Under the pieces are notes generated by a model that was not told the origin of the DNA, made no database searches, and saw only the letters and a program-made list of their open reading frames with translations. Made by a program: the position numbers and the translations under genes. A stretch of DNA of 64,000 bases from the NCBI GenBank assembly GCA_026874595.1, contig CM049318.1, forward strand, positions 59,432,250 to 59,496,249, read 5' to 3'. Positions 40,401 through 47,989 of this stretch are shown here, piece by piece. How positions within the stretch are numbered: the stretch's first letter is position 1; every line of letters begins with the position of its first letter. This stretch comes from Sipunculus nudus (lineage: Eukaryota > Annelida > Sipuncula > Golfingiida > Sipunculidae).

Positions 40401-43366
40401 TATATACACAAATTCTTTTTCAAAAGGTAGGTGAATGGGTACCTTTAAATCCATATACACACAGCATATGAAAGTGCTTATAGAAAAAAAAGTTCATGAT
40501 AACGGAGAGATGATGGACAGACAGAGCTGATCACATTATGTTCCATTCTCTTGAGGCAAGAATATGTTTCAATTAGATCTTATTTTTTTTAATACTAATT
40601 TTTAAAATTTTAATAAATTCTACACATTTGCAATAACAGTAATGTACCCAGTGCACAGGTGATTTGACTCAATGGCAGGGGAGGGGGAATGCTCGGAATT
40701 ACAACACCCCTGCTTATACATACAGGACGAACAAAGCCTTATTTCCCTTTTATTTCCCATGCGCGGGGAAGGGGGGTTGATATGAGAATTACTGTTCACC
40801 TGTGACAGCAGGGGATCTCCCCAGTGACCTATTACAAATCAGGTACCCTGGCAGAGCAGACCTCAAGAGGCCAGAAGTAGCCTGCCTGCAGCTGGACAAT
40901 GCAAGTGAATACAATAGAGCCTAAAAAATCAATAACTAGCCTATTTTTTAGCTTTTTATTCTAATTTCAGACTCAAACGGATTATATACTTATGTTTGCA
41001 TGTTGTGAAAATTTAATCATCAGTACTTACAGGGAAAAAACGTGTCATGGTAAAGGTTGGGCAAAATTTAAGGTACTGATTTCATTTTTATGCTTATAAC
41101 ATAAAAATTTACAAATTCAGATCTAATTTTGGGTATACAATTGAACCTTGAATAAACAAATTAACATACCTGAAACAAAGTCTCCAGCTAAAAAAGAATA
41201 TCATGTTAAGTGAGTAAATATCTTTCCTGATTTTTTTTACGAAAAGCATTTTGTTCGGGTCCATAACTTCAGGAAATGACACAATAAGGACTTATATGTA
41301 TATAATATATATATTACATGTATATAGGAAATATATAATAGAATATTTATAATAAATATTAAGAAAAATAGATAAGTTTTGATATTAACCTGTCCTGAAG
41401 TGTGATAACAGGTTTTTAATGGCAAATTGAGGGTTTTCCTTAATTTCTCGAAGGAACGAATTCGCAGTGACCAGTTTTCAGTTTGGTAGGAGATTTTGGG
41501 GACATCTAACAGCATGCCGAATTTTGGATTCGTAGGTCTAACGGTTTCAAAACATGCAAGTCTAGAGGACGGATAGCCGGACGAACAGAAGGCCTGACGG
41601 ACGGACTACGTACCAAAACTGTAGCTCAGATGACTAATAGTCAGCCGAGCTAAAATGGTTGATAAGCAAACTTTTTTTTGTTATGAAAACCAAAATTAGT
41701 TACGTATGGGTCGAGTTTGTTTTACCAGATTTTACGTTTATATTTGATGAAAAATCACCTTTTTATGGGGTTAATTTTTTTCCAGAATATCCCAGATACA
41801 TATGAAAGGAGGGGCCTAATCTTGCGGGTAAGTCAGGAAGTTGCATATAGTAATTATATATATATACACAGTTCATTGGTGCAAGCCTAAGCGAGCATTT
41901 GCATGTGAGCGGAGTCTGCGCGGAACTCGCATGAACTGGGATGTTCTGTTTTATAATGACATTTTAATGTTTCAAATTATATTATCTAAGTTTCTTTTAT
42001 CCGGAATCGCGATTGTCTTTGCACAATAAACGTTCGTTCCACGCAACTCCTAAAAGGGCAGTTTTTTTATCTTGAAGTGTCGGGAACGATGCCAGGTGTG
42101 TCCTAAGGGGAGAATTTTCCATATTTCCATCATAAAACCTGAGGAATTTGACATAATTTTGGTCCATTCACTAAAAAACTTCACCAACCGTATCCAGCGG
42201 GTAAACTTGGCCCATGGAAAACCGCCTTTACCGTCTAACGGCGAATTCGCAAGGACGCATAAATATTGTTACAGGTGCCCTTTTTATTGAGTGACACGGG
42301 CGTAACTCGTGTTGTTGCGCCCGTGTCTGGCCGCGTATTGCATTCTCTGTTTAATCCGTACTGGTTGAACTCTCTATGTCATGCTAGCTTGGGGCTTTCT
42401 CGCCTGGACGAGCTCACGTGTGAACCCTAATATGTAGAGACACAGCGAAGTTTTTCAAGATGATTCCTGTAACGCGTGTTTACTGTGTGTTGTGTTGGAT
42501 TCTTTAGACTGTTCGAGAAGTGGAAAATTCTCGGCTTTGGGTGAGAAGTTATAAATAGGTGGCTGTGTTTCAAACCGAGAGAGAGGTTAAAGAATATTCC
42601 AGCGGACGCAGACGTGTGGATCCGATTATCCAGTAATTTCAGGGATTCTACAATTACTAACTCTATACAATTTAATGCTGCCTGCCTCAAGTTTACTTTC
42701 TGGATTGTTGCTAGAACTTTACATTGGACTGTTATTCTCCAAGAGTATACATTTTAAAGAACTTGTCCCTGTGGCAGTGGTGGTATCCAGGTACTGTGCA
42801 TTTTTTTTATTAGGCTGTGTGATTATTTTGATTTGATGTTATACTGTTATTGTACTTTGTAATTGTATTGATTTAGTGTACTGTAATGTTAGGGTTGTTT
42901 TAAGAATAAATTATAGTTATTTGTTAACAAAAAACCACTGACTTCTTTATTCATTCCCCTAGACATTTCACGGTGCCTAGTGTTACAGAATCTGATTTTT
43001 TTTTATCTCCATTACAAAATTTGTGTTAATCACGCATACGTCATCTGTTTATATTAGGTTCCGTAATAATATCCTATCGATATAATTGACAAAATTCTAA
43101 ATGGAGACGGTCTGTCGCTAATAGGATCCTAATTATTTTTTTAGAGGTTTAAATATTGAGATCACACTCTTCTTACATGAAAAACTACATTACATTGATG
43201 ATGTCTACGTATGGATCGTGCATATTTAGCTTTCTTGATTGACTACGACTGATGAATTAATTAAATAGAATACTTACTCCTCAGTATGATGAGGCTCTTC
43301 CGGTGCCATGTACACTTCCGGTACAGAAGAAATACTTTCAAGGTCGGCCTCCATTCCGTCCGGCAT
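366..43366 (-). CDS. Tandem cyclic-nucleotide-binding-domain protein, 8 coding exons, complete (915 aa)
   Basis: Joined exons are 43366-43278, 21921-21770, 19136-19049, 16789-16452, 15957-15830, 4105-3924, 2774-1220 and 581-366 (2748 nt, 915 codons plus TAG). All introns are GT-AG and all phases match. The start is the ATG at 43366, the first in an exon that ends in a strong GTAAGT donor. Residues ~60-265 form CNB-A, with [17 protein letters not shown], then a Pro/Lys/Glu-rich insertion (~130-210), then the phosphate-binding cassette FGELALI..DNVRNAS at 228-243 with Arg240. Residues ~276-430 form CNB-B, with a cassette lacking the arginine. A charged, probably helical region (~508-615) and a Ser/Thr/Pro-rich tail follow. 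CNB domains bind cAMP or cGMP through this cassette. With no kinase, channel or GEF domain visible, the protein resembles the CNBD1/CNBD2 type of adaptor; the mouse CNBD2 protein acts in sperm. Which orthologue it is I cannot say. Exon assembly is seen directly; ligand and role are inference. Confidence 0.9.
582..1219 (-). other. Gene 1 intron 7
   Basis: This 638-nt AT-rich intron carries a C tract at about 1045-1055. I see no other feature in it. Confidence 0.75.
1220..2774 (-). CDS. Gene 1 exon 7, rest of CNB-B, helical region and tail
   Basis: This 1555-nt exon covers residues 326-844. It completes CNB-B with [20 protein letters not shown] (376-395). The arginine expected in the cassette is Gln393 and FGEL reads IGDI, so cyclic-nucleotide binding by this domain is doubtful. 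Residues ~508-615 are strongly charged and probably coiled coil ([20 protein letters not shown] and similar). Residues ~616-790 are Ser/Thr/Pro/Asp-rich and likely disordered. The acceptor is TACTCTCCAG|G and the donor GGG|GTAAGA. The reading frame runs past both ends, but the splice signals and phase fix the limits. Confidence 0.92.
2775..3923 (-). other. Gene 1 intron 6
   Basis: This 1.15-kb intron contains an (AT)n microsatellite at about 3676-3715. Small open frames in it, such as 3266-3463 on the plus strand, have no coding character. Confidence 0.75.
3676..3715. repeat. (AT)n microsatellite
   Basis: About 19 AT units in intron 6 of gene 1. Confidence 0.95.
3924..4105 (-). CDS. Gene 1 exon 6, start of CNB-B
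   Basis: The exon encodes [20 protein letters not shown] and then [20 protein letters not shown], ending [14 protein letters not shown]. It is the inter-domain helix and first strands of a second CNB domain, in the same arrangement as PKA regulatory subunits. The acceptor is CTTTGCAG|GCC and the donor AAG|GTTTGT, a slightly weak donor with TTTGT instead of RAGT. Confidence 0.9.
4383..4460 (-). mobile_element. Degenerate tRNA-like SINE fragment
   Basis: On the plus strand, GGGGTTCGGACCGGGGAC followed ~30 bp later by GGCTTACGCTAGGTTCTACC resembles the reverse complement of a tRNA-derived SINE (GGTAGAGCG ... GGTTCGAACCC). It is heavily mutated and in intron 5 of gene 1. Confidence 0.4.
4840..5062 (+). 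repeat. Repeat D, copy 1
   Basis: It is collinear with 12370-12600 through ATTTCTTTCAAGAAAA, GCTTTT.C.TG.T, GGTAAAAA and AAATCGCCC.CCCGT. Confidence 0.55.
6216..6270. repeat. (AT)n(TG)n microsatellite
   Basis: A run of TA units is followed by TG units, interrupted once by ACG. Confidence 0.95.
7288..7348. repeat. (AT)n microsatellite
   Basis: About 30 uninterrupted AT units. Confidence 0.95.
8699..8860 (+). repeat. ~85-bp tandem duplication
   Basis: ATACGAAAATGATAATTTCA and GTACGAAAATAATAATTTCA head two units. Each then has TAAAT.ATTA.ATCATCAGAA and GAATAC.G.ACCA. Confidence 0.7.
9880..10445 (+). repeat. Diverged tandem array, ~75-90-bp units
   Basis: The motif TTTCTGTCTCTGACCCTG.ATTCCTTCCGTA..TTAAGAAAATAAC recurs about seven times with substitutions and small indels. 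Confidence 0.65.
11505..12218 (+). repeat. Repeat B, longer copy
   Basis: It shares long near-identical stretches with 50664-51271. Examples are GACCGTTTATGATACACT, CCAAATGCCAGTTAACAAAC, CATCATGGCTCCGCCCAG and ACGATATAGGTAGT. It carries about 120 bp (from ~11697) absent from the other copy. No protein-coding frame is conserved between the two. Confidence 0.7.
12370..12600 (+). repeat. Repeat D, copy 2
   Basis: It matches 4840-5062, with ATTTCTTTCAAGAAAACAAA and AAAAAATCGCCCTCCCGT. Confidence 0.55.
12969..13482 (+). mobile_element. Element A, copy 1 (514 bp)
   Basis: This copy belongs to a four-copy family found by comparing segments within the window. It begins GAGACATAACCAGGAGC and ends ACAGGTGAATGGGCCACTTTAA. 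Internally it shares TTCCCAGCAAAACCATC and the AACACCTTGTTG / TAACAAGGCCGCGTGACCGG block with the other copies. TTAA is intact only at the right end (CTAA at the left). It has no coding capacity and so is non-autonomous. Confidence 0.75.
13998..14108. repeat. Hairpin with perfect 23-bp arms
   Basis: The arm at 13998-14020 (ACAGGCCCTTGAAATTATAT...) is the exact reverse complement of 14086-14108, with a 65-bp AT-rich loop. Weaker complementarity continues outwards through TCGGA and GAAATCA. Confidence 0.75.
15410..15495. repeat. (ATT)n/(ATC)n microsatellite
   Basis: Trinucleotide run in intron 5 of gene 1, giving poly-Ile and poly-Asn frames with no coding value. Confidence 0.95.
15830..15957 (-). 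CDS. Gene 1 exon 5, phosphate-binding cassette of CNB-A
   Basis: The exon encodes [20 protein letters not shown] then [30 protein letters not shown] and the arginine eleven residues after the first glycine form the canonical cassette that holds the cyclic phosphate and ribose in PKA and EPAC-type domains. The acceptor is TTCCTGCAG|A and the donor AAG|GTAAGA; the exon ends in phase 0. Confidence 0.93.
15958..16451 (-). other. Gene 1 intron 4
   Basis: This 494-nt intron is dominated by an (AT)n microsatellite at about 16050-16120 and strongly AT-rich flanks. A plus-strand open frame across it consists of Tyr-Ile repeats and is not a gene. Confidence 0.75.
16050..16120. repeat. (AT)n microsatellite
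   Basis: A long AT run with one ACAC interruption near its end, in intron 4 of gene 1. Confidence 0.95.
16452..16789 (-). CDS. Gene 1 exon 4, CNB-A with low-complexity insertion
   Basis: The exon opens with [15 protein letters not shown] (arginine shared with exon 3), the core strands of a CNB roll. About 80 residues rich in Lys, Pro, Glu and Ala follow ([20 protein letters not shown] and onward). It closes with YGKFIMVY, which leads into the cassette on exon 5. In typical CNB domains the two strands flanking this insertion are joined by a short loop, so the domain is expanded rather than broken. The acceptor is TTGTTTTAG|G and the donor TACG|GTAACT. Confidence 0.9.
16790..19048 (-). other. 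Gene 1 intron 3
   Basis: The 2.3-kb intron contains two related ~110-bp segments in opposite orientation, at about 17380-17500 and 17870-17975. They share GATGGCGTTGTACGCC and GCCATAATAGAGC. The rest is unremarkable AT-rich DNA. Confidence 0.65.
17380..17975. repeat. Inverted pair of ~110-bp segments
   Basis: The minus strand of ~17500-17380 and the plus strand of 17870-17975 share GATGGCGTTGTACGCC, GTCTCTATG.TTGGCC, GCCATAATAGAGC and TACCAGTCTA. They may be the terminal repeats of one element of about 600 bp. Confidence 0.5.
19049..19136 (-). CDS. Gene 1 exon 3, first beta strands of CNB-A
   Basis: This 88-nt exon lies between CTCTTTTCAG and AG|GTAAAA. It encodes [18 protein letters not shown] followed by [10 protein letters not shown], the typical start of the CNB beta-roll (hydrophobic strand, then QGD.GD turn). 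It is too short to stand out as an open reading frame and was found by matching phases. Confidence 0.9.
19436..19745 (+). repeat. Repeat C, copy 1
   Basis: It is diverged but collinear with 27000-27295. Shared landmarks are GGTGCAAA..TGAC.TCA, AATATAGAAATG, AAGCTTTTG and a TTATGCAAAA tail. Confidence 0.45.
20449..20494. repeat. (AT)n microsatellite
   Basis: About 22 AT units in intron 2 of gene 1. Confidence 0.95.
21770..21921 (-). CDS. Gene 1 exon 2, N-terminal helix region of CNB-A
   Basis: The acceptor is TTTTACAG|G and the donor AAAT|GTAAGT. The frame that matches exons 1 and 3 reads [15 protein letters not shown]..., then [20 protein letters not shown]. This is the amphipathic lead-in helix seen before many CNB domains (P..R...E...L...L). 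Another frame of this interval is also open for some distance but does not join its neighbours in phase. Confidence 0.88.
22388..22466 (-). mobile_element. tRNA-derived SINE head
   Basis: Read on the minus strand the segment runs GTGGTCCAGGGGAAGAGCAC, then GGACTCAAGAACGGGAGGTC and GTGAGTTAAAATC. This follows the A-box, anticodon-loop and B-box layout of tRNA-headed SINEs (pol III promoters). The B box has decayed (TTAAAATC for TTCGAATC). The tail extends to lower coordinates, through a T run at about 22379-22390, for an undetermined distance. A functional tRNA is unlikely. Confidence 0.6.
22971..23485 (+). mobile_element. Element A, copy 2 (515 bp), TTAA at both ends
   Basis: It starts TTAATGGGACATAATCAGG and ends AATGGGCCCCTTTAA. 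It has the same order of internal blocks as copies at 12969 and 62852. TTAA bracketing is typical of piggyBac-type target duplication, which is an inference. Part of the AACCATC block is deleted relative to copy 1. Confidence 0.75.
25380..25450. repeat. (AAT)n microsatellite
   Basis: GAT-type units pass into a long AAT run. Confidence 0.95.
25697..25766. repeat. (GAT)n(AAT)n microsatellite
   Basis: TGATGATGA is followed by an AAT run. It is the second such tract within 320 bp. Confidence 0.95.
27000..27295 (+). repeat. Repeat C, copy 2
   Basis: This is the counterpart of 19436-19745. It contains AAATATAGAAATGACTAAAA, ATAATAAGCTTTTGTAGAG and two TGACGTCACTG motifs. Confidence 0.45.
27658..27861. 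mobile_element. GGATCCGCC-type short element, copy 1
   Basis: It ends in CCTAGATCCGCCCCCGG and contains TCATAAGTCCTACCGGGTTG, shared with the copy at 32327-32530. It also holds two C tracts. Confidence 0.5.
28345..28402. repeat. (AT)n with ACATGTAT interruptions
   Basis: AT run degenerating into GTATATACATGTATA units. Confidence 0.85.
30840..30915 (+). repeat. Shared repeat fragment with AGACGTCAG core
   Basis: GAAAGGTTCGAGTAATTTCC and AATAGACGTCAGATATTACA ATAGGCCCCTTT match 32825-32895 (ATAGACGTCAGGTATCGGAA TAAGCCCCTT) and, more weakly, 4300-4340. Confidence 0.45.
31137..31452. repeat. Cluster of (AT)n microsatellites
   Basis: Three AT runs (about 31140-31178, 31208-31230 and 31350-31452), the last with ACAT variants. 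Tyr/Ile-repeat reading frames on both strands come from these runs. Confidence 0.9.
31829..32019. mobile_element. GGATCCGCC-type short element, copy 2
   Basis: It opens GGGGCGGATCTAGGATTTTT and closes GGGTCTAGAACCCCCTGAAC ... GGATCCGCTACTGG, so its ends are inverted. It has no coding content. Confidence 0.55.
32327..32530. mobile_element. GGATCCGCC-type short element, copy 3
   Basis: It starts AGAAGCGGATACAGG and ends ATCATGGATCCGCCCCTGG. It shares CATAAGTCCTCCTGGGTTGA and the AGGGCTTCAGACC block with copy 1. Confidence 0.6.
34417..34432. repeat. Left target-site duplication of the LINE
   Basis: The sequence ATATTTTGTAAGCATA is repeated without mismatch at 35111-35126, immediately after the poly(A) tail. 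Confidence 0.9.
34433..35110 (+). mobile_element. 5'-truncated LINE (non-LTR retrotransposon) with poly(A) tail
   Basis: The insert is bracketed by a perfect 16-bp direct repeat, ATATTTTGTAAGCATA, at 34417-34432 and 35111-35126, and ends in a run of about 23 A. Both are hallmarks of target-primed reverse transcription. It keeps an open frame for the last 168 residues of the reverse-transcriptase ORF (34444-34950), followed by a short 3' UTR. Only 678 bp remain, so the copy is dead on arrival. Confidence 0.9.
34444..34950 (+). pseudogene. LINE ORF2 C-terminal fragment with CCHC knuckle
   Basis: The frame is open from the truncation point to TAA. It reads [20 protein letters not shown] then [13 protein letters not shown] and IIHLFVEC, giving C-X2-C-X8-H-X4-C. 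This is the cysteine/histidine motif found after the reverse transcriptase domain in L1-like elements. Catalytic and endonuclease domains are absent. The lack of any stop or frameshift suggests a fairly young insertion. Confidence 0.8.
35111..35126. repeat. Right target-site duplication of the LINE
   Basis: This is an exact copy of 34417-34432, directly following the A run. Confidence 0.9.
36357..39712 (+). repeat. Tandem array, ~340-bp and ~167-bp units, inside a dispersed element
   Basis: The landmark GAGCTATGGGGCCCCAAAGT recurs at about 36577, 36911, 37268, 37607, 38360, 38727, 39070, 39236, 39405 and 39572 with variation. Early units are ~335-360 bp and the last ones ~167 bp. Units contain CACAAATCGTAACGACTGG, a TCATACAAAAACTTCAATA block and TGGTGGCGCCACCTGTAT. 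The array begins TTTAGCTCATGTGACTGAAA followed by GTCCGT/CTGT repeats, and ends GACCCCTGGGTCACTTGTTT. Frames read through it are fragments of repeat, not genes. Confidence 0.85.
36418..36462 (+). repeat. (CTGT/CCGT)n microsatellite at array head
   Basis: CTGTCTGTCTGTCCGTCTGT and related units follow GTCCGTCGTCCGT directly. Confidence 0.85.
40023..40448. mobile_element. MITE with inverted ends and TTAA target (426 bp)
   Basis: The left end TTAAAGGGGCCCAAT and the right end ATGGGTACCTTTAA are inverted copies of each other apart from a few mismatches, with TTAA at each extremity. The left terminus resembles the reverse complement of element A's right end (GGGCCCCTTTAA), although the interiors differ. 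It encodes no transposase. Confidence 0.6.
41540..41655 (-). repeat. Inverted copy of the array head
   Basis: On the minus strand it reads TTTAGCTCGGCTGACTATTA, then GTCATCTGAGCTACAG and TACGTAGTCCGTCCGTCAGG. This matches the start of the array at 36357 and the internal starts at ~38007 and ~38530 but points the opposite way. Confidence 0.6.
42295..43000 (+). mobile_element. Possible solo LTR
   Basis: The segment starts near GTGACACGGGCG and ends near CCTAGTGTTACA. Inside is a TATA-like TATAAATA at ~42551 and, 350 bp later, AATAAA at ~42905 followed by a T/G-rich stretch. This order suits an LTR promoter plus polyadenylation signal. The termini are only partly inverted and no target duplication was found, so a promoter of other origin is possible. 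Confidence 0.3.
43278..43366 (-). CDS. Gene 1 exon 1 (start codon)
   Basis: The exon encodes 29 residues beginning [12 protein letters not shown], acidic and without a signal peptide. It ends in phase 2 at a GAGGA|GTAAGT donor. Its last two bases plus the first base of exon 2 give Glu30. The reading frame does not continue into the intron, because a TAA falls within the donor. Confidence 0.82.
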
Positions 43367-46300
43367 TTTGTGTCAGATTGCAGAGAATGCTTATTTTTTC
43401 CAGTTCCTTTTCTAACGTTGCTAGGTCATTAAGTCCTTTATAAGTGTTTAATTCTTCCTGTTTCAACAGGCCTGTTGCCTATATATTGTTGCACATTTTA
43501 AAACTCTGGCTTTGACTGGCGTTTCCAGCTCTGTCGAGCCAATAACGATTCAGTGTTTTATCCAAAGCGTTTTGTACCTTTTTCTTACCAAACTAAAATG
43601 GCAAAGAGATTATGATTTCTTCTGATTCAAACAATATCAAATACTAAAAATCATATGTATGTCAATCTATGGCATGTTTTGACGGATGTTCCCGGGATAA
43701 CAGTTTCTGGTGCGAGCTCCTTAATATCCAACGTGTTACAAACACAGTCCAAAAGCTTTACAAATCTCAGGGTTAATCCTCTTATATACAGTGCAAGTAA
43801 ACACTGAGGCGTACTGGCTGATAAGACTTATTCGACGTCCCGTTCTCAGGTGTTGTCGCTGTATTTCTCAGCAAGAATCAGGCAAGTTACTTGATACATC
43901 GGATGTAAATCACGCCACAACTGTCAAAATGAACCTTTTAGAGTCCCTCGGCTCTTAACATTAACAGTTTTATTGTTCTTGTGTATTCTTCCCTGTAAAC
44001 TGTTCGTGCTCAGCAAAAAGACATCATCGGCAAAGTAACATTATCAACAGCATTCTCTAACTTTTGACCGGCAGCATTGCGTTGGAACTGTTTAGGGTTC
44101 CTTGGCTGCTCACCATGTACAACATTGTTGAGTGTATACAGTTACTATACTTCTAGTGCCAGCGCGGTTGGGGGATTTACACATGGGCAGGAACCCTTAA
44201 AATTCTGTCGATAACAATGTGTATTATACCGCCATGGATCATAAGAGGTAATCCACGTTGGGCGTAGCTTTGTGGTTAATCCGCTATGAAGTTAAGGCAC
44301 CACTGGGCAAACACAATATCAGTTTACGACCTAATGTGTTCTATAGAATGCTACGTTGACAGTACGTTAGTTGGATTGACGTAGTCGTGTGTGTTCTTCA
44401 CGACCTACTGGTTCGGAACAACCTTGCTACTGCATCAAACCTAACAATCCTCAAGCCAGCCGTGTGAACATGGTGTCAAATTCTACAGAACCTCTTACAT
44501 AATTTAAATGTCTTTTAGTCGTTTTTCCTCATTCGAGTGTATATAAAGAAGATATTTCACACATGTGATTTTATAATTTCTTCATTTTGCATTTCGAAGT
44601 GAACATTTAAAGAGCTGATCTGTGATGAAATTTTAATAAATTTAGAAGCACTGACACCTGTCATTGATCATTTGTGTTTAATCAAACAGATAAATACACA
44701 TTACAAATAAGTCTTGCCCGCTGAGTTTTTTTTACTTTATTTACTGGAATGTCATATTTATATACATGCAAAATAAAGCCATTTTGCGCAAGGAAAGATA
44801 TTGGGAGATTTAAATAAAGAAATTATTTGTTGTACAAATAAAAATGAGACGTCTTCCCTGGAGGGAATAAAAGTGACAGTTGTATAACATGAATCAATAT
44901 TATTATCTGATTTAGTTCATTATCTCTTGAATTATTCTTAGATCACCTGGCTACCCGTACTTGCACTAATTAATTGCCGATAAACACGGCACAGATAGGC
45001 AGTGCTCCAGTTCGATGACCTGCTACTTAAGGCCACAATCATAGCTGTCAATCAAGTCATCACTCCAGTTGATAGCCAATCAGTAACTGAAGAATGTGGT
45101 GGTTCCCTTCGGACATACATGTGGGTTTATGTATACCTCTCATGGGGTTGACAAATCAGGTCAATTGCTATTTTTTTATGATTAACTTTATTGTCTATGA
45201 AACATCTTTTTATCAGGTGGGTATATTTAGACCTCAAGTAGTGATGGCTAAATATGTAGATGACCATTTAGTGCGATGGCACTAAGGAGCTCCACTTTCC
45301 TAGAACGATGGACATAGAACGAATACTTACACAGTGTTTGGAATAACCAAAATTGACTAATGAGAATTTGAAACTTCATGTAGGAAGTAATTAATAACCC
45401 ACAGCTAGTCATAACTCGATCGTCCTTTACTGTGGCTACCGGCAGCCAACCGTAAAGGAATTCACTGACATTTATTGGATTCTCACCGACTTTATTGTTT
45501 TCAATGATAAAGAATCATATGAAACTGTTCATTCGGCCTACTTAAGCTTATATTATAACCAACCTGAATCCACCGAAAATACAATTCGAATGAAAAACAT
45601 TCAACAATTAAATTCGCATACACAGGACCTAAACTTGAAGGATACTAAATATTAAAAATATGAATTGATTAAATGCTAGCCCTTAAAACATGGGCTGCCA
45701 CACCCTTTCAACCATATAATCAGATACTGAAATCTTAGCCACCTCCTTGAATTTTCCATTTCTTTTCTAAATGATCATATAATTACATAACTTCTAGTGA
45801 AATTGGTTGCCTGTTCACCGACCTCTTAAATATAATTTTACCTGGCTTTTCCTCGCAGTTATATAAAACCAGTTATATAAAGAATATTATATAAGAATAT
45901 ATAAACGGGTCAACTTCCCATTTGATTTCGACGTTTAAAATATTGAATCTTATGTGTGGCTCAATTTCACCTCAGTTTATTTTGTTTTATCATGTCCATC
46001 GTCCAGACCAAATGTCTCTCATAGGAGAAGCCAAAATTATTTTGCTTTTCACTGACTTCCAGTTGTTTTTCAATTATTGAACAGACATTATTCTTTGAAG
46101 ATCATGGGCAGTAATCCCCCCCCCCCCCTACACACACACCTTTGCCTCGGTTTGCATGCATGCGAGTCATATTGGAGAGCTAACAAAAACTGGGAGATTC
46201 GAGGATCGGGGGTGGGGTACAACCTCGTCTGATCTTAGAAATTAAGTCAAGGTCAAAATAAAATATCAAGTGCAAATTTATCGCCTACTACTGTTTCCGA

Positions 46301-46891
46301 GCCTAAAGATCAGTTTTTTTTTAAATTCAGCCACATTTGAAATCCAGCGCAAATAAGGACAGAAGGAAGAAAACAAATTTATAATCTATCATGATTTGCA
46401 CTCAGAAGGACCGAAGAAATGTTTGTCAGTCACAAGAAATGTTTACGCAAATATTGGTAAAGAAATAAACCCATTAACCCTACACTGGTTGCACATAACC
46501 CCTGCACATACAACAGAACCGGAACTGAAAGTACAATGAATATTTAAAATTGATTGATTGAATGCTGGGATACCACACCCCGTGAACTTGATATTCAGCT
46601 ATACGAGTATACTGTCACCAAATGTATATCTAGGTATTCCCGGAATTTTCCATGACTTTCCCTAACAGTCACAGAATTCCGTTATTATTGCTGAAAACTC
46701 CTGACTATTAAAGGACCTTGAAAAAGTATCCCCCTGACTTTTATTAACGCCATGCCCACAGTTTGTAAGTATGACGTGTCCACCGAAATAACGTATCCTG
46801 TTACTTGCCTAGCCATGACAACCATGGTAGCCATGGTATTAAGATACATTATCATTATTATTATTATTACATGATATATTTCAACCTATGA

Positions 46892-46892
<1 letters not shown>

Positions 46893-46941
<49 letters not shown>
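46893..46941. repeat. (AT)n microsatellite
   Basis: About 24 AT units in the intergenic region. Confidence 0.95.
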
Positions 46942-46942
<1 letters not shown>

Positions 46943-47434
46943 TTTTTTATTTCAGATATATATGAATTAAATCAAGAACCATGTTTTCTGTCAAGTAATT
47001 TACAGGTACATGGAGGATGGTATGGGAGGTCTCCCTCTCCAAAATTAAATATAATAATTTTAAATATTCAAAGTAGAGGACATTTGAGGGACTTTTTACA
47101 AAAAAAACACGAGGAATTCCTGTTCCTCAACTACTATTCGCTTAAATGTCTTTGCATAACGTAGAAAAAAAACTTTAGGGGGCGGGGGTCTTGGCAGCGG
47201 ACCGGACTCAGAATGGCACAGAAAAAGAATATCAGCCGAGGAGCCGTGAGATTTTTTTTTCCGGCCGACCAAAACCCAAGCTGTTCATTAATGTCCAGAA
47301 ATTTATAAATTAGAAAGTAATAAAAAGTGGAATATATTAATTGCTACAGACAAAAAGATAAAAAATGAAAATTTATTATGAATAACTTGGAAAAGAAATA
47401 CATAAAATAAGCGATATCACAGCCCAATGGAAAT

Positions 47435-47460
47435 GGGGGGGGGGGGGGGGGGGGGGGGGG
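47435..47460 (+). repeat. G26 homopolymer
   Basis: An uninterrupted run of 26 G, the longest of many G/C tracts in the window. Confidence 0.95.
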
Positions 47461-47989
47461 CTGCATGTTATTCGTTTGGTTGTTCCGTCTCCTTCCATAT
47501 AGACTGTTAATGTTGGCACATCGGCAGTCACCAGGAATACATCCTTCAGACAAACAATTGGTGAAAATGTCCGAATTTTGAAAGGTAATATTTAATGAAT
47601 CAAACGTGGTTATACTGAAAGTCCTAGGTACGCCTATATAACGTAATGGAGTGTTGCGGAAAACCAAAATGGAGCCGGGGCTAAACTGCACAAATCTCCT
47701 TATCACTCTAGAGCTTTAAGGAGAAAGGAGGCTTGTCATATTTGACAGAGGCCTCCTTCAAAACTTGCAAACCTTGTGGGCTCTTCTCTTTTCTGACCCA
47801 TAGGGAAGGCAACATTATCATTAGGGTGTTGATTAGTTTTAAAACTTATAGTGAAGGAGGGGTGTATACGTGAAAGGATGTATATGGAATATTCAACAGT
47901 GTGACCACGATTGAGATGTCACATTCCACAGATTTTCTTTTTGAGTAGAGACTGGTACTCGGTGTTCAAGATGTCGTCCTTATCTCTTG

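Larger units (their letters stand above)
21922..43277 (-). other. Gene 1 intron 1, 21.4 kb, packed with mobile elements
   Basis: Exons 1 and 2 join in phase across this interval and no intervening exon was seen. Contents in order are a SINE (~22388-22466), element A (22971-23485), (TAA)n/(GAT)n tracts (25380-25450, 25697-25766), GGATCCGCC-type elements (27658-27861, 31829-32019, 32327-32530), AT tracts (28345-28402, 31137-31452), a truncated LINE (34433-35110), a tandem array (36357-39712), a TTAA MITE (40023-40448), an inverted copy of the array head (~41540-41655) and a possible solo LTR (~42295-43000). Confidence 0.7.

Noticed and set aside
43390-43460. X-box-like half site (GTTGCTAGG) upstream of gene 1
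   Set aside because: Only one half of the RFX palindrome is present, which is expected by chance in a region this long.
47344-47706. 120-codon minus-strand frame with a proline run
   Set aside because: The proline run is the G26 tract read in reverse. There is no domain, splice support or conservation.
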